DNA of 64,000 nucleotides from Marivivens sp. (GCA_017643845.1 JAEPMR010000004.1:1-64000); one strand, 5' to 3'; shown: positions 40,047-50,095, counted from the stretch's first letter. Made by a program: numbers and translations. Notes: a model not told the origin generated them from the sequence alone.

Positions 40047-40055
40047 TGTGGAAAA
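40047..40055 (-). promoter_or_regulatory. DnaA-box-like site, one mismatch
   Basis: The plus strand reads tgtggaaaa; the minus strand reads TTTTCCACA, one mismatch from TTATCCACA. It lies right of the AT-rich core. Confidence 0.5.
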
Positions 40056-40070
40056 CACGATAATCCCGAG

Positions 40071-40079
40071 ATATTCACA
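40071..40079 (+). promoter_or_regulatory. DnaA-box-like site, one mismatch
   Basis: The plus strand reads ATATTCACA, one mismatch from TTATNCACA. It faces opposite to the neighbouring site at 40047. Confidence 0.45.
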
Positions 40080-40148
40080 GCACATCAAAACCTACTTCCT
40101 TTCTATATCTTTTTATTTATTTTTATTGCTTCGAAACAGGAGCTGTTC

Positions 40149-40598
40149 ATGTCCGACTTTCTCTGGGCTGCCTATCCTTGGATCAAGGTGCTGCACATTG
40201 TCTCTGTGATCTCTTGGATGGCGGGGATGTTCTACTTGCCGAGGCTGTTTGTGTATCACGCAGAGCGGGCGGCACCTGGTTCCGAGTTGGATCAGACTTT
40301 CCAGATCATGGAAGAAAAATTGCTGCGGGTGATCATGACGCCTGCGATGATTTCATCGTGGCTGTTCGGATTGATCCTGATTGGTATGGGTATGTTTGAT
40401 TGGGGCAGCGCATGGTCCTGGATCAAACTGGTCTGCGTGATCGGGATGAGTGGGATGCATGGGTGGCTGTCTGCGAGGCGCAAAGAATTTGCGCAAGGTC
40501 AAAACACCCGTAACGGGCGAACCTATCGGATCGCGAATGAGGTGCCGACGCTGCTCATGCTGGTGATCGTCGTTATGGTGATCGTCCGCCCGTTTTAG
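40149..40598 (+). CDS. hemJ: Protoporphyrinogen IX oxidase HemJ
   Basis: HemJ oxidises protoporphyrinogen IX in the inner membrane of bacteria without HemG/HemY oxidases. The 149-residue protein has four membrane helices and the family segments WIKVLHIVSVISWMAGMFYLP (conserved His and Trp), RLFVYHAE and the C-terminal RIANEVPTLLM. AGGAG lies 6 nt before the ATG. It is the first rightward gene after the putative origin; rho follows. Confidence 0.92.
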   Translation: MSDFLWAAYPWIKVLHIVSVISWMAGMFYLPRLFVYHAERAAPGSELDQTFQIMEEKLLRVIMTPAMISSWLFGLILIGMGMFDWGSAWSWIKLVCVIGMSGMHGWLSARRKEFAQGQNTRNGRTYRIANEVPTLLMLVIVVMVIVRPF

Positions 40599-40721
40599 CG
40601 GGATTGATTGACTCACGTATTAAAAGCAGCGTAGGGACAGTGTGCTCACCGTCCGGTGGGATGTATTCCGATTGAAATTATGATGTGCGGGCCGTCATTG
40701 CGGCCGCAAAAGGATGTGCAA

Positions 40722-41996
40722 ATGGCTGATGACCGTTTGAATCTGGCTGACCTGAAAGCCCAGAGCCCGAAAGACCTTCTGTCAATGGCGGAGGAGCTGG
40801 ATATCGAGAACGCCTCGACGATGCGTAAGGGCGATATGATGTTCTCGATCCTCAAGGAGCGTGCTGATGAGGGTTGGGTCATCGGTGGCGACGGTGTTCT
40901 GGAGGTTTTGCAGGACGGGTTTGGATTTCTGAGATCGCCAGAGGCCAACTACCTGCCGGGCCCAGATGATATTTATGTCAGCCCGGATATGATCCGGCAG
41001 TATTCGCTGCGCACGGGTGACACCGTGGAAGGCGTGATTCAGGAGCCGAGTGAGAATGAACGCTATTTCGCTCTGACAAAGGTAGAGCAGATCAATTTTG
41101 AGGATCCTGAACGCGCGAAGCATAAGGTCAATTTTGACAACCTGACGCCGCTTTACCCAGATGAGCGGCTCAAAATGGAGATTGAAGAGGACCCGACGAT
41201 CAAGGATCGTTCAGCGCGGATCATTGATCTTGTTGCGCCAATAGGGAAGGGGCAACGTTCGTTGATCGTTGCGCCGCCGCGGACGGGTAAGACGGTATTA
41301 CTACAGAACATCGCGCATTCGATCGAACGGAACCACCCGGAGTGTTATCTGATCGTTCTGTTGATTGATGAACGACCAGAGGAAGTGACCGACATGCAGC
41401 GCTCGGTGAAGGGTGAGGTGGTATCCTCGACCTTTGACGAACCGGCTTCGCGGCATGTGGCGGTTTCGGAAATGGTGATCGAGAAGGCGAAACGGCTTGT
41501 CGAGCACAAGCGAGATGTTGTGATCCTGTTAGATTCGATTACGCGTCTTGGACGAGCGTTCAACACGACTGTCCCGTCCTCTGGTAAAGTTCTGACCGGT
41601 GGTGTGGATGCGAATGCTCTGCAAAGACCGAAGCGGTTCTTTGGCGCGGCGCGGAATATCGAAGAGGGCGGTTCGCTGACGATTATCGCGACAGCGCTTA
41701 TTGATACGGGCAGCCGTATGGACGAGGTGATCTTTGAAGAATTCAAAGGCACGGGTAACTCTGAAATTGTGCTGGATCGTAAGGTTGCGGACAAGCGGGT
41801 CTTCCCGGCGATCGATGTTCTGAAATCCGGGACACGGAAAGAAGACCTGCTTATTGATAAGGGTGATCTGCAGAAGACCTTTGTGCTGCGGCGCATTCTC
41901 AATCCGATGGGCACGACAGATGCGATCGAGTTCCTGATTTCAAAGTTGAAGCAGACCAAGACGAATTCTGATTTCTTCGACTCAATGAATACTTAA
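40722..41996 (+). CDS. rho: Transcription termination factor Rho
   Basis: Rho is the hexameric RNA helicase that ends transcription. The 424-residue protein has an N-terminal Rho_N helix bundle ([20 protein letters not shown]), the RNA-binding cold-shock domain ([32 protein letters not shown]), and an ATPase with the P-loop [11 protein letters not shown], then [16 protein letters not shown] and the Q/R loops. ATG 40722 follows AAGGA and matches the family N-terminus; an upstream in-frame ATG at 40656 is rejected. The 123-nt leader has a NotI palindrome and short hairpins. Confidence 0.96.
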   Translation: MADDRLNLADLKAQSPKDLLSMAEELDIENASTMRKGDMMFSILKERADEGWVIGGDGVLEVLQDGFGFLRSPEANYLPGPDDIYVSPDMIRQYSLRTGDTVEGVIQEPSENERYFALTKVEQINFEDPERAKHKVNFDNLTPLYPDERLKMEIEEDPTIKDRSARIIDLVAPIGKGQRSLIVAPPRTGKTVLLQNIAHSIERNHPECYLIVLLIDERPEEVTDMQRSVKGEVVSSTFDEPASRHVAVSEMVIEKAKRLVEHKRDVVILLDSITRLGRAFNTTVPSSGKVLTGGVDANALQRPKRFFGAARNIEEGGSLTIIATALIDTGSRMDEVIFEEFKGTGNSEIVLDRKVADKRVFPAIDVLKSGTRKEDLLIDKGDLQKTFVLRRILNPMGTTDAIEFLISKLKQTKTNSDFFDSMNT

Positions 41997-42017
41997 CCCA
42001 ATAAAAACAAAGGGTTA
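41994..42017 (+). other. Stem-loop between rho and mnmE
   Basis: taaccc (41994-41999) begins at the rho stop codon and pairs with gggtta (42012-42017), 6 nt before the mnmE start. No T-run follows. It could affect mnmE translation initiation or mRNA processing; the stem is only 6 bp. Confidence 0.3.
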
Positions 42018-42022
42018 GTTCT

Positions 42023-43303
42023 ATGGAGACGATCTTTGCGTTGGCGACGGCGCAGGGAAAAGCTGGTGTTGCCGTTGTGCGGATCTCCGGTGCAGACGCG
42101 CGTTCTGTAGCGGAGGAGATGTGTGGGCCGTTGCCGGAGCATGGACGCTCTGTGCGGCGGGTAAATGCTGCGAACGGCGATGTTCTGGATGAAGCGCTTG
42201 TTCTGACGTTTGCTTCCGGGCGGAGTTTTACAGGAGAAAGCGTTGTCGAGCTGCATTTGCATGGTAGCACGGCGATTATTGCGGCCGTTCTTGCCGAACT
42301 GGGTGCAAGAAATGAACTACGGATGGCTGAGGCAGGCGAGTTTACGCGCCGTGCCTTGGAAAACGGTCGGCTAGATTTGGCGCAGGTTGAAGGACTGGCT
42401 GACCTGATCGATGCGGAGACGGAAGCGCAGAGGCGGCAGGCGCAGAGGGTTTTTTCCGGTGCGCTTGGTGAGAAGTCTGAGGGGTGGCGGGCGTCGCTTT
42501 TGCGGGCGGCGGCTCTGATCGAGGCGACTATTGATTTTGCGGATGAGGAAGTTCCAGTCGATGTTTCGCCGGAGGTGGTAGAGCTTTTAAGTGCGACGAT
42601 GGCTGAGATGCGTGTCGAGGCCGAAGGTGTGGGCGTTGCCGAGCGAATTCGGAGCGGTTTTGAAGTCGCGATCGTAGGGCCGCCGAATGCGGGAAAGTCG
42701 ACGCTTTTAAACCGGCTAGCTGGCCGCGACGCTGCGATTACATCCGAAATTGCAGGAACGACGCGGGATGTGATCGAGGTTCGGCTTGATCTTCAGGGTC
42801 TTCCAGTCACCTTCCTTGATACAGCTGGAGTCAGGGAGTCAGAAGATACGATTGAGCGGATCGGAATAGCGCGCGCTATTGAGCGAGCGGAACAGGCTGA
42901 TCTGCGGATTCATTTGCTTTTACCTGGGGGCGGTCCGATTGTTGGGGTGCAGGACGGTGATGTGGTCGCCCATAGCAAGGTGGATTTCGTTGCGGGCGAC
43001 GGGTTTGGTATCTCGGCCGTGACGGGTCAGGGTATTGACGCGTTGATCGGTATGGTTGGCAGTGAGTTGCGTAAGAGAACTGCGCATGTGGGCATTGCGA
43101 TGCGGGAGCGGCATAGAATAGCCTTGTTGCGTGCGCTTGATCATTTGAGGGAAGCTCGGGTGCTGCTGGAGAGCGGTGCCGGAGATGATATCGTCGCGGA
43201 AGAGATCCGATCTGCTTGTAGGGCGGTAGATCAAATTGTGGGTCGTGTGGATGTCGAGCAAATTCTGGGAGAGATTTTTTCCAGTTTTTGCATCGGGAAA
43301 TGA
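42023..43303 (+). CDS. mnmE: tRNA modification GTPase MnmE
   Basis: MnmE works with MnmG to add carboxymethylaminomethyl groups at U34 of certain tRNAs. The 426-residue protein has an N-terminal formyl-THF-binding part ([20 protein letters not shown]), [21 protein letters not shown] split over residues 55-75, the G1 loop [35 protein letters not shown] (DTAG), and the C-terminal CIGK with its catalytic Cys. mnmG starts 2 nt after its stop. Confidence 0.96.
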   Translation: METIFALATAQGKAGVAVVRISGADARSVAEEMCGPLPEHGRSVRRVNAANGDVLDEALVLTFASGRSFTGESVVELHLHGSTAIIAAVLAELGARNELRMAEAGEFTRRALENGRLDLAQVEGLADLIDAETEAQRRQAQRVFSGALGEKSEGWRASLLRAAALIEATIDFADEEVPVDVSPEVVELLSATMAEMRVEAEGVGVAERIRSGFEVAIVGPPNAGKSTLLNRLAGRDAAITSEIAGTTRDVIEVRLDLQGLPVTFLDTAGVRESEDTIERIGIARAIERAEQADLRIHLLLPGGGPIVGVQDGDVVAHSKVDFVAGDGFGISAVTGQGIDALIGMVGSELRKRTAHVGIAMRERHRIALLRALDHLREARVLLESGAGDDIVAEEIRSACRAVDQIVGRVDVEQILGEIFSSFCIGK

Positions 43304-43305
43304 GG

Positions 43306-45186
43306 ATGTTTCACGTGAAACAAAATGATTTCGATGTGATTGTGATAGGTGGGGGCCATGCAGGAACCGAGGCAGCCGCTGCGTCTGCTCGCATGGGAGC
43401 AAAAACCGCGCTTGTAACGCTGAAGCGTGACGGCATTGGTGTGATGTCCTGCAATCCCGCAATTGGCGGGCTGGGCAAGGGGCATTTGGTCCGCGAGATT
43501 GACGCTTTGGATGGTGTTATGGCGCGCGCTGCCGATGCGGCGGGTATCCAATTCAGGCTTCTGAACCGCAAGAAGGGGCCTGCCGTTCAAGGGCCGCGGG
43601 CTCAGGCTGATCGCGCTCTTTATCGAGAGTCGGTCCAGCGGATGCTGGATGTGCAGGATGGGCTAACGATTATTGAAGGCGAAGCGGTCGACCTTAAAAT
43701 GGAGAAAGATGGCAGTGTAGCCGGAGTGGTCATGGCGGACGGTGCCGAGATTGGTGCTACGGCTGTGGTTTTGACGACCGGAACATTTCTAAGGGGCGTG
43801 ATCCATATCGGTGATGTTTCCTATTCCGGCGGAAGGATGGGAGATAAGCCATCGATAAAAATGGCGGAACGGCTGGACGAGTTTGGTCTTCCGCTCGGTC
43901 GCTTGAAGACGGGGACACCGCCTAGGCTGGACGGCCGGACCATTGATTGGGAAAGGCTGGAGAGTCAGCCAGGGGACGATGAACCAACACTGTTTTCATT
44001 TCTTTCCCGAGAGCCGCATGCGCGGCAGATCTCGTGCGGGATTACCCACACAAATGAAAAGACACATGACATAATCCGCTCAAATCTGGATCGGTCTGCC
44101 ATGTACGGGGGGCGTATTGAGGGTGTTGGACCGCGGTACTGTCCGTCTATCGAAGACAAAGTCGTGCGGTTTGCGGAAAAAGACTCGCATCAGATTTTCC
44201 TAGAGCCCGAGGGTCTGGATGATCACACGGTCTACCCAAACGGCATTTCCACGTCGCTGCCTGAAGACGTACAGCATGACTACGTGCATTCGATACGCGG
44301 CTTGGAAAACACCGCCATTTTGCAGCCGGGCTACGCGATTGAGTATGATTACGTTGATCCGCGTTCATTAAAGCCGACGCTGGAAATTCGACATGTTCAG
44401 GGGCTTTATCTAGCGGGTCAGATCAATGGAACCACAGGATACGAGGAGGCCGGCGCGCAAGGTCTGATTGCGGGGCTTAATGCAGCGCGTCGGGCGCATG
44501 GGGGTGATGAGATTACTTTTAGTCGTCGGGAGTCCTATATCGGTGTGATGATTGATGACCTTGTCACGCGCGGCGTTGCCGAGCCATACCGCATGTTTAC
44601 ATCGCGGGCGGAATTCCGTTTGGCTCTGCGTGCAGATAATGCGGATCAAAGGCTGACGGAGATGGGTCGAGAGGCCGGCTGCGTCGGTGATGATCGCTGG
44701 GAGCAGTACTCTCGAAAAATGGACGAAATCACTGCTGCACGGGAGTTGTTGGCGGAAGTGAGCCTTTCGGCTCGCAGTATTGCCGCGACGGGATCGAACC
44801 TGAATGCAGATGGACCATCGAAATCGGCGCTTGAGGCGCTTTCTTTGAATGACTTTGAGCGTCAAAATCTACTGGAACTCGTGCCGCACGCAGCGGATAT
44901 CGGGGATGAGACGCTGACACAAATCAAGAGAGACGCTCTCTATGCACATTACATTGCACGCCAGCAGCGTGACGTGGAAACTCTTGAGAGGGATGAGGCG
45001 ATCCGAATTCCCGACGATGTGGATTATTCAACAATTACAGGGCTTTCAAAAGAACTTCAGTTGAAACTTGGCGCATCCAGGCCCGCCAACATTGCCCAAG
45101 CCGGGCGTATTGACGGAATGACCCCAGCGGCCATTATGTTGATTCTTTCGCGCGTGAAGAAGATAGAAGGCGCAAAATCCGCATGA
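43306..45186 (+). CDS. mnmG: tRNA uridine-5-carboxymethylaminomethyl(34) synthase MnmG
   Basis: MnmG is the FAD partner of MnmE. The 626-residue protein has the FAD motif [21 protein letters not shown], split here as [10 protein letters not shown] and the following helix. It also has [20 protein letters not shown] and the C-terminal helical domain. The ATG at 43306 gives [10 protein letters not shown]: its first codons contain a perfect parS site. In-frame ATGs upstream lie in mnmE. It overlaps rsmG by 4 nt. Confidence 0.96.
   Translation: MFHVKQNDFDVIVIGGGHAGTEAAAASARMGAKTALVTLKRDGIGVMSCNPAIGGLGKGHLVREIDALDGVMARAADAAGIQFRLLNRKKGPAVQGPRAQADRALYRESVQRMLDVQDGLTIIEGEAVDLKMEKDGSVAGVVMADGAEIGATAVVLTTGTFLRGVIHIGDVSYSGGRMGDKPSIKMAERLDEFGLPLGRLKTGTPPRLDGRTIDWERLESQPGDDEPTLFSFLSREPHARQISCGITHTNEKTHDIIRSNLDRSAMYGGRIEGVGPRYCPSIEDKVVRFAEKDSHQIFLEPEGLDDHTVYPNGISTSLPEDVQHDYVHSIRGLENTAILQPGYAIEYDYVDPRSLKPTLEIRHVQGLYLAGQINGTTGYEEAGAQGLIAGLNAARRAHGGDEITFSRRESYIGVMIDDLVTRGVAEPYRMFTSRAEFRLALRADNADQRLTEMGREAGCVGDDRWEQYSRKMDEITAARELLAEVSLSARSIAATGSNLNADGPSKSALEALSLNDFERQNLLELVPHAADIGDETLTQIKRDALYAHYIARQQRDVETLERDEAIRIPDDVDYSTITGLSKELQLKLGASRPANIAQAGRIDGMTPAAIMLILSRVKKIEGAKSA
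43307..43322. promoter_or_regulatory. parS partition site 1
   Basis: The 16-bp palindrome TGTTTCACGTGAAACA matches the chromosomal parS consensus exactly. It lies over codons 1-6 of mnmG, about 3.3 kb from the putative origin and 3.3 kb before parB. Confidence 0.95.
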
Positions 45187-45806
45187 TCCGATCTTTGGAT
45201 TTACCCGGAGGCACGAATGTTTCACGTGAAACATTAGAGCGTCTTGAGGCATTTGCTGCTCTGGTCGAGAAATGGACGCCGAAAATCAATTTAATCGCAA
45301 AGTCAACGATCGATGACATCTGGGATCGCCATATACGGGATTCAGCACAGATCTTTCAGTTGGCACCCCAGAATTTCGATCATTGGGCAGATTTCGGGAG
45401 TGGCGGTGGGTTTCCGGCGATTGTGGTTGCCGCCCTCTCTCTGGAGACGAAGCCGGACGCGCAGTTCACCCTGATCGAGAGCGATCAGCGAAAAAGCGTC
45501 TTTCTCCGCACCGCTATTCGAGAGCTCGGATTGAATGCGACAGTACATGCAAAACGGATCGACGCCGTTCCAAACCTGTCCGCAGACGTGATCTCTGCGC
45601 GCGCACTGGCACCGCTCGCCCAGCTTATCGAGTTCTCTCACCCGCATCTGCGGGAAGGAGGGGTCTGTCTCTTTCCGAAAGGACAGAGCGCTGACGGTGA
45701 AATTCGCGATGCCGAACGGTATTGGCGCTTTGAAATCACCAAGACACCAAGTATCACCGAGAAAACCGCGCAAATACTTTCAATAAACGGATTGAAACGT
45801 GCCTGA
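45183..45806 (+). CDS. rsmG: 16S rRNA (guanine527-N7)-methyltransferase RsmG
   Basis: RsmG methylates G527 of 16S rRNA; loss gives low-level streptomycin resistance. The 207-residue protein has [20 protein letters not shown], the SAM motif [34 protein letters not shown] and a late [13 protein letters not shown] 45183 overlaps mnmG by 4 nt. Codons 12-17 (NVSRET) carry the second parS. parA overlaps its end by 8 nt. Confidence 0.95.
   Translation: MIRSLDLPGGTNVSRETLERLEAFAALVEKWTPKINLIAKSTIDDIWDRHIRDSAQIFQLAPQNFDHWADFGSGGGFPAIVVAALSLETKPDAQFTLIESDQRKSVFLRTAIRELGLNATVHAKRIDAVPNLSADVISARALAPLAQLIEFSHPHLREGGVCLFPKGQSADGEIRDAERYWRFEITKTPSITEKTAQILSINGLKRA
45218..45233. promoter_or_regulatory. parS partition site 2
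   Basis: A second exact TGTTTCACGTGAAACA palindrome, 1.9 kb from the first. It lies near the start of rsmG in a different frame from the copy in mnmG, so the DNA, not the peptide, is conserved. Confidence 0.95.
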
Positions 45807-46599
45807 CCTGAGCCGCCACAACCCCCCTCGAATTGTCGCCATCGCGAACCAGAAAGGCGGTGTCGGCAAGACCACAACGGCGGTAAACTTGGCTGCCGCT
45901 CTCGCGGAGGCGGGGAAAAAGGTGCTCTTGGTCGATCTTGATCCGCAGGGAAATGCTTCAACTGGCCTTGGTATCGAACCAAAGGCACGTGGGGCGACCA
46001 CCTACGATCTCATCTTGGGCGACAAGCAAATTTATGAGATCCTCCACGAGACATCGAGCCCGAACCTTCTGGTGGTTCCGGCAACGACGGATCTAAGCTC
46101 CGCCGACATCGAACTTATTGATAATGCAAAGCGAATCTTCCTCCTTCGCGACGCGCTTCGGCAGGCGGCAATGGATGCGTTCGGCCTGGATGTCATCCTG
46201 ATAGATTGCCCGCCTTCGCTCAATATTCTGACGGTCAATGCTATGGTCGCCGCAGATGCGGTACTGGTGCCGCTCCAGGCGGAGTTCTATGCGCTGGAGG
46301 GGCTGTCGCAGCTAATGTTGACGTTGCGCGAGGTTAGGCAGTCTGCAAATCCTGATCTGAGGATCGCAGGCGTCGTTCTGACGATGTATGATGTCCGAAA
46401 TAACTTGAGCCAGCAGGTCGAAGCGGATGCGCGGGATAACCTAGGAAAGCTCGTTTATGAGACCCGTATTCCGCGCAATGTCAGGCTAAGTGAAGCGCCG
46501 TCTTATGCTATGTCGATCCTCGAATACGACAGTGCATCCAAAGGCAGCCAAGCCTATCGCGAATTGGCAAAAGAGTTTATCCAAAACGAGCTTCGATAG
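45799..46599 (+). CDS. parA: Chromosome partition ATPase ParA
   Basis: ParA is the Walker ATPase that moves ParB-parS complexes. The 266-residue protein starts RIVAIANQKGGVGKTTTAVNL with the deviant Walker A KGGVGKTT, and has LLVDLDPQGNASTGLGI and LIDCPPSLNILTVNAM. It lacks an N-terminal HTH, as is usual for chromosomal ParA. The start is GTG 45799, overlapping rsmG by 8 nt. parB follows after 9 nt. Confidence 0.95.
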   Translation: MPDLSRHNPPRIVAIANQKGGVGKTTTAVNLAAALAEAGKKVLLVDLDPQGNASTGLGIEPKARGATTYDLILGDKQIYEILHETSSPNLLVVPATTDLSSADIELIDNAKRIFLLRDALRQAAMDAFGLDVILIDCPPSLNILTVNAMVAADAVLVPLQAEFYALEGLSQLMLTLREVRQSANPDLRIAGVVLTMYDVRNNLSQQVEADARDNLGKLVYETRIPRNVRLSEAPSYAMSILEYDSASKGSQAYRELAKEFIQNELR

Positions 46600-46608
46600 G
46601 AGGCAGAA

Positions 46609-47496
46609 ATGGCTGAGAAAACAAATAAAAACAGAGGCTTAGGGCGTGGGCTGTCTGCTCTTTTGGCTGATTTGCCCGAGGAGAACAAATCCCCCGACTC
46701 GCCGCAGGCCGAACAGACATTGCCCATTCACCGGATCGTCCCCAACCCCGATCAGCCACGACGCCAATTTGATGAGGCGTTATTGGATGACCTTGCTGCG
46801 TCAATCAAAGAGAAAGGCGTGATCCAGCCTTTGATTGTGCGACCCAATAGTGCCGGTGATTACGAGATTGTTGCGGGCGAACGCCGTTGGCGAGCGGCGC
46901 AGCGTGCTCAATTGCATGAGGTTCCTGTAATCGTACGGGATTTAAGCGATCTTGAGGTTCTGGAGATCGCCATTATCGAAAACATTCAGAGGGACGATCT
47001 GAATGCCATTGATGAGGCTGCGGGTTATCGGCAATTGATGGATCGTTTTGGCCATACGCAGGAAAAAATATCCGCGGCGCTTGGAAAGAGCCGTAGCCAT
47101 ATTGCGAACTTGCTGCGCCTCCTGAGCCTGCCGCCGACGGTGCAGGAGATGGTTACGTCTGGCAAGCTGACTGCTGGGCACGCACGCGCACTCGTCGGGC
47201 AAGAAGATGCGCTGGCGTTCGCGCAGGCTATTATCAAAAAAGGACTGTCTGTTCGGGCGACGGAACAGATGGTTAAAAAGGGTCTAGGGACCGGAAAAAC
47301 CACCGCGACCAAACCAAGCCCTACAGGTCGCCGGAAGGATGCGGATACTGTGGCGCTTGAGCAGGAGCTATCTGCTGCGCTGGGAATGAAAACCGAGATT
47401 GATCATAGCCCCAACAAGGAAAACGGACGGCTGATTATCAACTACCGGTCGTTTGACCAGCTTGATGATCTGATGCGGGTGCTGTCCGGGGGCTAG
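46609..47496 (+). CDS. parB: Chromosome partition protein ParB
   Basis: ParB binds parS and spreads as a CTP-dependent clamp. The 295-residue protein has the N-terminal RGLGRGLSALLAD ParA-contact segment, PNPDQPRRQFDEALLDDLAASI, the CTPase motif GERRWRAAQRA, ENIQRDDLNAIDEA, and a helix-turn-helix around GKSRSHIANLLRLL. AGGAGG precedes the ATG. Its two visible targets lie 3.3 and 1.4 kb upstream. It is convergent with hemW (4-nt overlap). Confidence 0.95.
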   Translation: MAEKTNKNRGLGRGLSALLADLPEENKSPDSPQAEQTLPIHRIVPNPDQPRRQFDEALLDDLAASIKEKGVIQPLIVRPNSAGDYEIVAGERRWRAAQRAQLHEVPVIVRDLSDLEVLEIAIIENIQRDDLNAIDEAAGYRQLMDRFGHTQEKISAALGKSRSHIANLLRLLSLPPTVQEMVTSGKLTAGHARALVGQEDALAFAQAIIKKGLSVRATEQMVKKGLGTGKTTATKPSPTGRRKDADTVALEQELSAALGMKTEIDHSPNKENGRLIINYRSFDQLDDLMRVLSGG

Positions 47497-48650
47497 GCGC
47501 CGAGGATTTTACGAAGGATCGTGTTGAGCAATGGTCGGCCCTCGTCAGATACGGTGAGTGTTTCCGCTGCTAGCACGAGCAGCCCATCTTCTACCAACTC
47601 ATTGATATTGTTTATTATTTCCTCATTTGCCAGCGGAAGGTAGCGCGCTACCGGAACCCCCTCTCGTAGCCGAAGACCCATGAGAAGCATTTCAGCGAGA
47701 ATATCATCTTGCGACAAGTGCTGAACAGGATGTTCCGGCCGACGATGCTCCGATACTGCTGCGAGCCACTTGCCAGGCTCGCGGAACGCCTCCGTTGCCT
47801 GTCGCGTCGGACCGAAGGATAACCGACCATGTGCGCCGGGACCGATGCCGAGGTAGTCGCCGTAGCGCCAGTAAATAAGGTTGTGACGGGATTCTTCGCC
47901 ACTTCGTGCATGATTTGAGGTTTCATAGGCATGAAAACCGTAGCTTTCTGTGATCCTCTGGGTCGCCTCGAACATATCTGCAGCAAGGTCATCATTCGGG
48001 AGCCCGCGTAATTTTCCAGCCGAGTAGCGGTCTCCAAAGGCCGTGCCTTCCTCAATTGTCAGCTGGTAGAGCGACAGGTGATCAACGGCGAGATCAAGTG
48101 CGCGGCGAAGCTCGGATCCCCAGTCCGCCAAAGTTTGGTTTTGTCGGGCATAGATCAGATCGAAGCTTACTCGCGAAAAAGTCGCGCGGGCGATTTTAAA
48201 TGCTGAAAACGCTTCCTCCACACTGTGTAGTCGGCCAAGAAGTCGCAAGTCATCGTTGTTTAGAGCCTGAATCCCCATAGACAAACGGTTGACGCCGGCC
48301 TCTCGGTAGGCACCGAAACGCGCAGCGTCTACGGAGGTAGGATTGGCCTCTAGCGTAATCTCGATGTCATTCGACACAGGCCAGGAGCGGCGCACCTCGT
48401 CGAGGATGGCTTGGACGGTTTCGCCATCCATCAGGCTGGGTGTTCCGCCTCCGAAAAACACGGTCGACAGCACGCGCCCCTCTGTCAGTTCGGCCGCTCG
48501 GGCGATCTCACGAATGTAGGCGTCGCGCCAGCGGGATTGATCAATCCGCGCGCTGACGTGGCTATTGAAATCACAATACGGGCATTTGGCGGCGCAAAAC
48601 GGCCAATGGATATAAAGGCCGAACCCGCTCTGCTGCCAATTCTCAGGCAA
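47493..48650 (-). CDS. hemW: Heme chaperone HemW (radical SAM)
   Basis: HemW is a radical-SAM-family heme-transfer protein, formerly taken for coproporphyrinogen oxidase HemN. The 385-residue product has GFGLYIHWPFCAAKCPYCDF with the cluster Cys C19, C23 and C26, then FFGGGTPSLMDG and MGIQALNNDDLRLLGRLHS. The start is probably TTG 48650, overlapping rdgB by 8 nt, as homologues begin just here. GTG 48686 or ATG 48728 would extend into rdgB without similarity. No strong RBS is seen. Confidence 0.9.
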   Translation of the reverse strand: MPENWQQSGFGLYIHWPFCAAKCPYCDFNSHVSARIDQSRWRDAYIREIARAAELTEGRVLSTVFFGGGTPSLMDGETVQAILDEVRRSWPVSNDIEITLEANPTSVDAARFGAYREAGVNRLSMGIQALNNDDLRLLGRLHSVEEAFSAFKIARATFSRVSFDLIYARQNQTLADWGSELRRALDLAVDHLSLYQLTIEEGTAFGDRYSAGKLRGLPNDDLAADMFEATQRITESYGFHAYETSNHARSGEESRHNLIYWRYGDYLGIGPGAHGRLSFGPTRQATEAFREPGKWLAAVSEHRRPEHPVQHLSQDDILAEMLLMGLRLREGVPVARYLPLANEEIINNINELVEDGLLVLAAETLTVSDEGRPLLNTILRKILGA

Positions 48651-49254
48651 AACAGCCCGCGACAAGCTTCCGAAACGCGTCGGCACGGTGGCTGATTTTG
48701 TTTTTTTCCCAGCGATCCATCTCGCCAAAGGTTACGTCATAGCCGTCGGGCTGAAAAATAGGATCGTACCCGTGCCCCTGATCACCTCGCATCGGCCATA
48801 CGATCTGCCCGGGCATGATGCCTTCGAAAACTTCGTCATGACCATCCGGCCACGCCAGAACCAGCGTGCAGCAAAACCGGGCCGAATACGGGGGGTTACC
48901 GGCCTTTTCCGCGATTTTTGTCCATGTCCGCTCCATCGCCATTACGAAATCGCGGCCATTCGGCGTTTCCGCCCAATCGGCAGTGTAGACGCCGGGTGCG
49001 CCGTCGAGGATGTCGATGGAAATGCCGCTGTCATCAGCCAGTGCTGGCAGGCCCGTCGCCCGAGCTGCCGCATGTGCTTTGATGCGGGCATTGCCGATAA
49101 AGTTGTCTTCGGTTTCCTCCGGTTCGGGTAGGCCGTGATCTGAATTCGAGGTCAGCTTTACGCCGAATGGCTCCAATAACGCGGCAATCTCTTCAAGTTT
49201 GCCACGGTTATGGGTGGCAACGACCAGATCATGACCTTCGAAGCGACGTGTCAT
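48643..49254 (-). CDS. rdgB: XTP/dITP diphosphatase
   Basis: RdgB hydrolyses ITP, dITP and XTP to keep deaminated purines out of DNA. The 203-residue protein has [19 protein letters not shown], with the catalytic [11 protein letters not shown] and [11 protein letters not shown], and ends [19 protein letters not shown]. It overlaps rph by 4 nt and hemW by 8 nt. Confidence 0.95.
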   Translation of the reverse strand: MTRRFEGHDLVVATHNRGKLEEIAALLEPFGVKLTSNSDHGLPEPEETEDNFIGNARIKAHAAARATGLPALADDSGISIDILDGAPGVYTADWAETPNGRDFVMAMERTWTKIAEKAGNPPYSARFCCTLVLAWPDGHDEVFEGIMPGQIVWPMRGDQGHGYDPIFQPDGYDVTFGEMDRWEKNKISHRADAFRKLVAGCFA

Positions 49255-49958
49255 CGGGTCGCTGCCAGTTGTGCAGCTGCCAGTTCCGCACTGCCTTTTT
49301 CTGCCAGGGTCAACAGCTCGTCCATCTGCTCACGGCTAAAGGTTGCGCCCTCGGCAGACATCTGAACTTCGATCAATCGGTTTCCGGTCATAACGAAATT
49401 GCCGTCAACGCCTGCTTCGCTGTCTTCGGGGTAATCGAGGTCGAGCACAGGCTGGCCCGCGTAAATCCCGCAACTGATCGCGGAAACCGGATCGGAGAGT
49501 GGATCGGAGATCACATCACCGGATTTCATCAGCGCATTGATCGCAAGTCGCAGCGCAACCCATCCGCCTGTAATCGAAGCGCAACGCGTTCCCCCGTCTG
49601 CCTGAATAACATCGCAATCTACAGTGATTTGACGCTCGCCCAGAGCAACGCGATCAACACCGGCACGAAGGCTGCGACCGATCAGGCGCTGGATCTCTTG
49701 GGTTCTGCCGGACTGTCCGTTTTTCGCCTCGCGCCGCATCCGCGTGTGGGTGGCGCGGGGGAGCATCCCGTATTCGGCAGTGACCCAGCCAAGCCCGGAG
49801 TTTTTCATGAACGGCGGCACGCGCTCATCAACGCTGGCCGTGCAGAGCACATGGGTATCGCCGCATTTGATGAGGCAGGATCCTTCTGCATGGCGGGTGA
49901 CGCCGGTCTCAATTGAAATCGGGCGCATTTCGTTTATCTGTCTACCGGACGGGCGCAT
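49251..49958 (-). CDS. rph: Ribonuclease PH
   Basis: RNase PH trims tRNA 3' ends by phosphorolysis. The 235-residue protein has [39 protein letters not shown] in slightly altered form, [20 protein letters not shown] and [18 protein letters not shown]-like [15 protein letters not shown]. It is divergent from hrcA and is the first gene of rph-rdgB-hemW. Gene order rph/hrcA is common in this class. Confidence 0.95.
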   Translation of the reverse strand: MRPSGRQINEMRPISIETGVTRHAEGSCLIKCGDTHVLCTASVDERVPPFMKNSGLGWVTAEYGMLPRATHTRMRREAKNGQSGRTQEIQRLIGRSLRAGVDRVALGERQITVDCDVIQADGGTRCASITGGWVALRLAINALMKSGDVISDPLSDPVSAISCGIYAGQPVLDLDYPEDSEAGVDGNFVMTGNRLIEVQMSAEGATFSREQMDELLTLAEKGSAELAAAQLAATR

Positions 49959-50095
49959 TGGGGACTCCTGCTAATTTCGCGTCACGGATACGCGGAGAGC
50001 GCCGGAATTCCAACCCTGATTGACCTGAATTGCCCGTCAGATTTAATGGCGACGCTGCGCGTGCCGCATCGAGTGTAATTGCTGGACCTGAACTG

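Larger units (their letters stand above)
39748..40148. other. Putative chromosomal replication origin (oriC)
   Basis: This 401-nt interval between divergent maf and hemJ holds no credible gene. It is much more AT-rich than the rest, above all 39941-40010 and 40095-40130. It contains one perfect DnaA box at its left edge, near-consensus boxes at 40047 and 40071, weaker ones (for example tgtggggaa at 39822), and an inverted repeat of the DnaA core TTATCC. Genes point away on both sides. As I recall, maf-aroE-coaE-dnaQ and rho-mnmE-mnmG-parAB border oriC in Caulobacter and other alphaproteobacteria. Two parS sites follow within 5.3 kb. TTTAACAT at 40003 could be a CtrA half site; this is uncertain. 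Confidence 0.75.

Noticed and set aside
40009-40209. 66-codon frame across the right part of the putative origin
   Set aside because: It runs through the AT-rich stretch into hemJ in another frame; no RBS or family.
49959-50095. CIRCE element before hrcA
   Set aside because: No TTAGCACTC inverted repeat is present in the gap.
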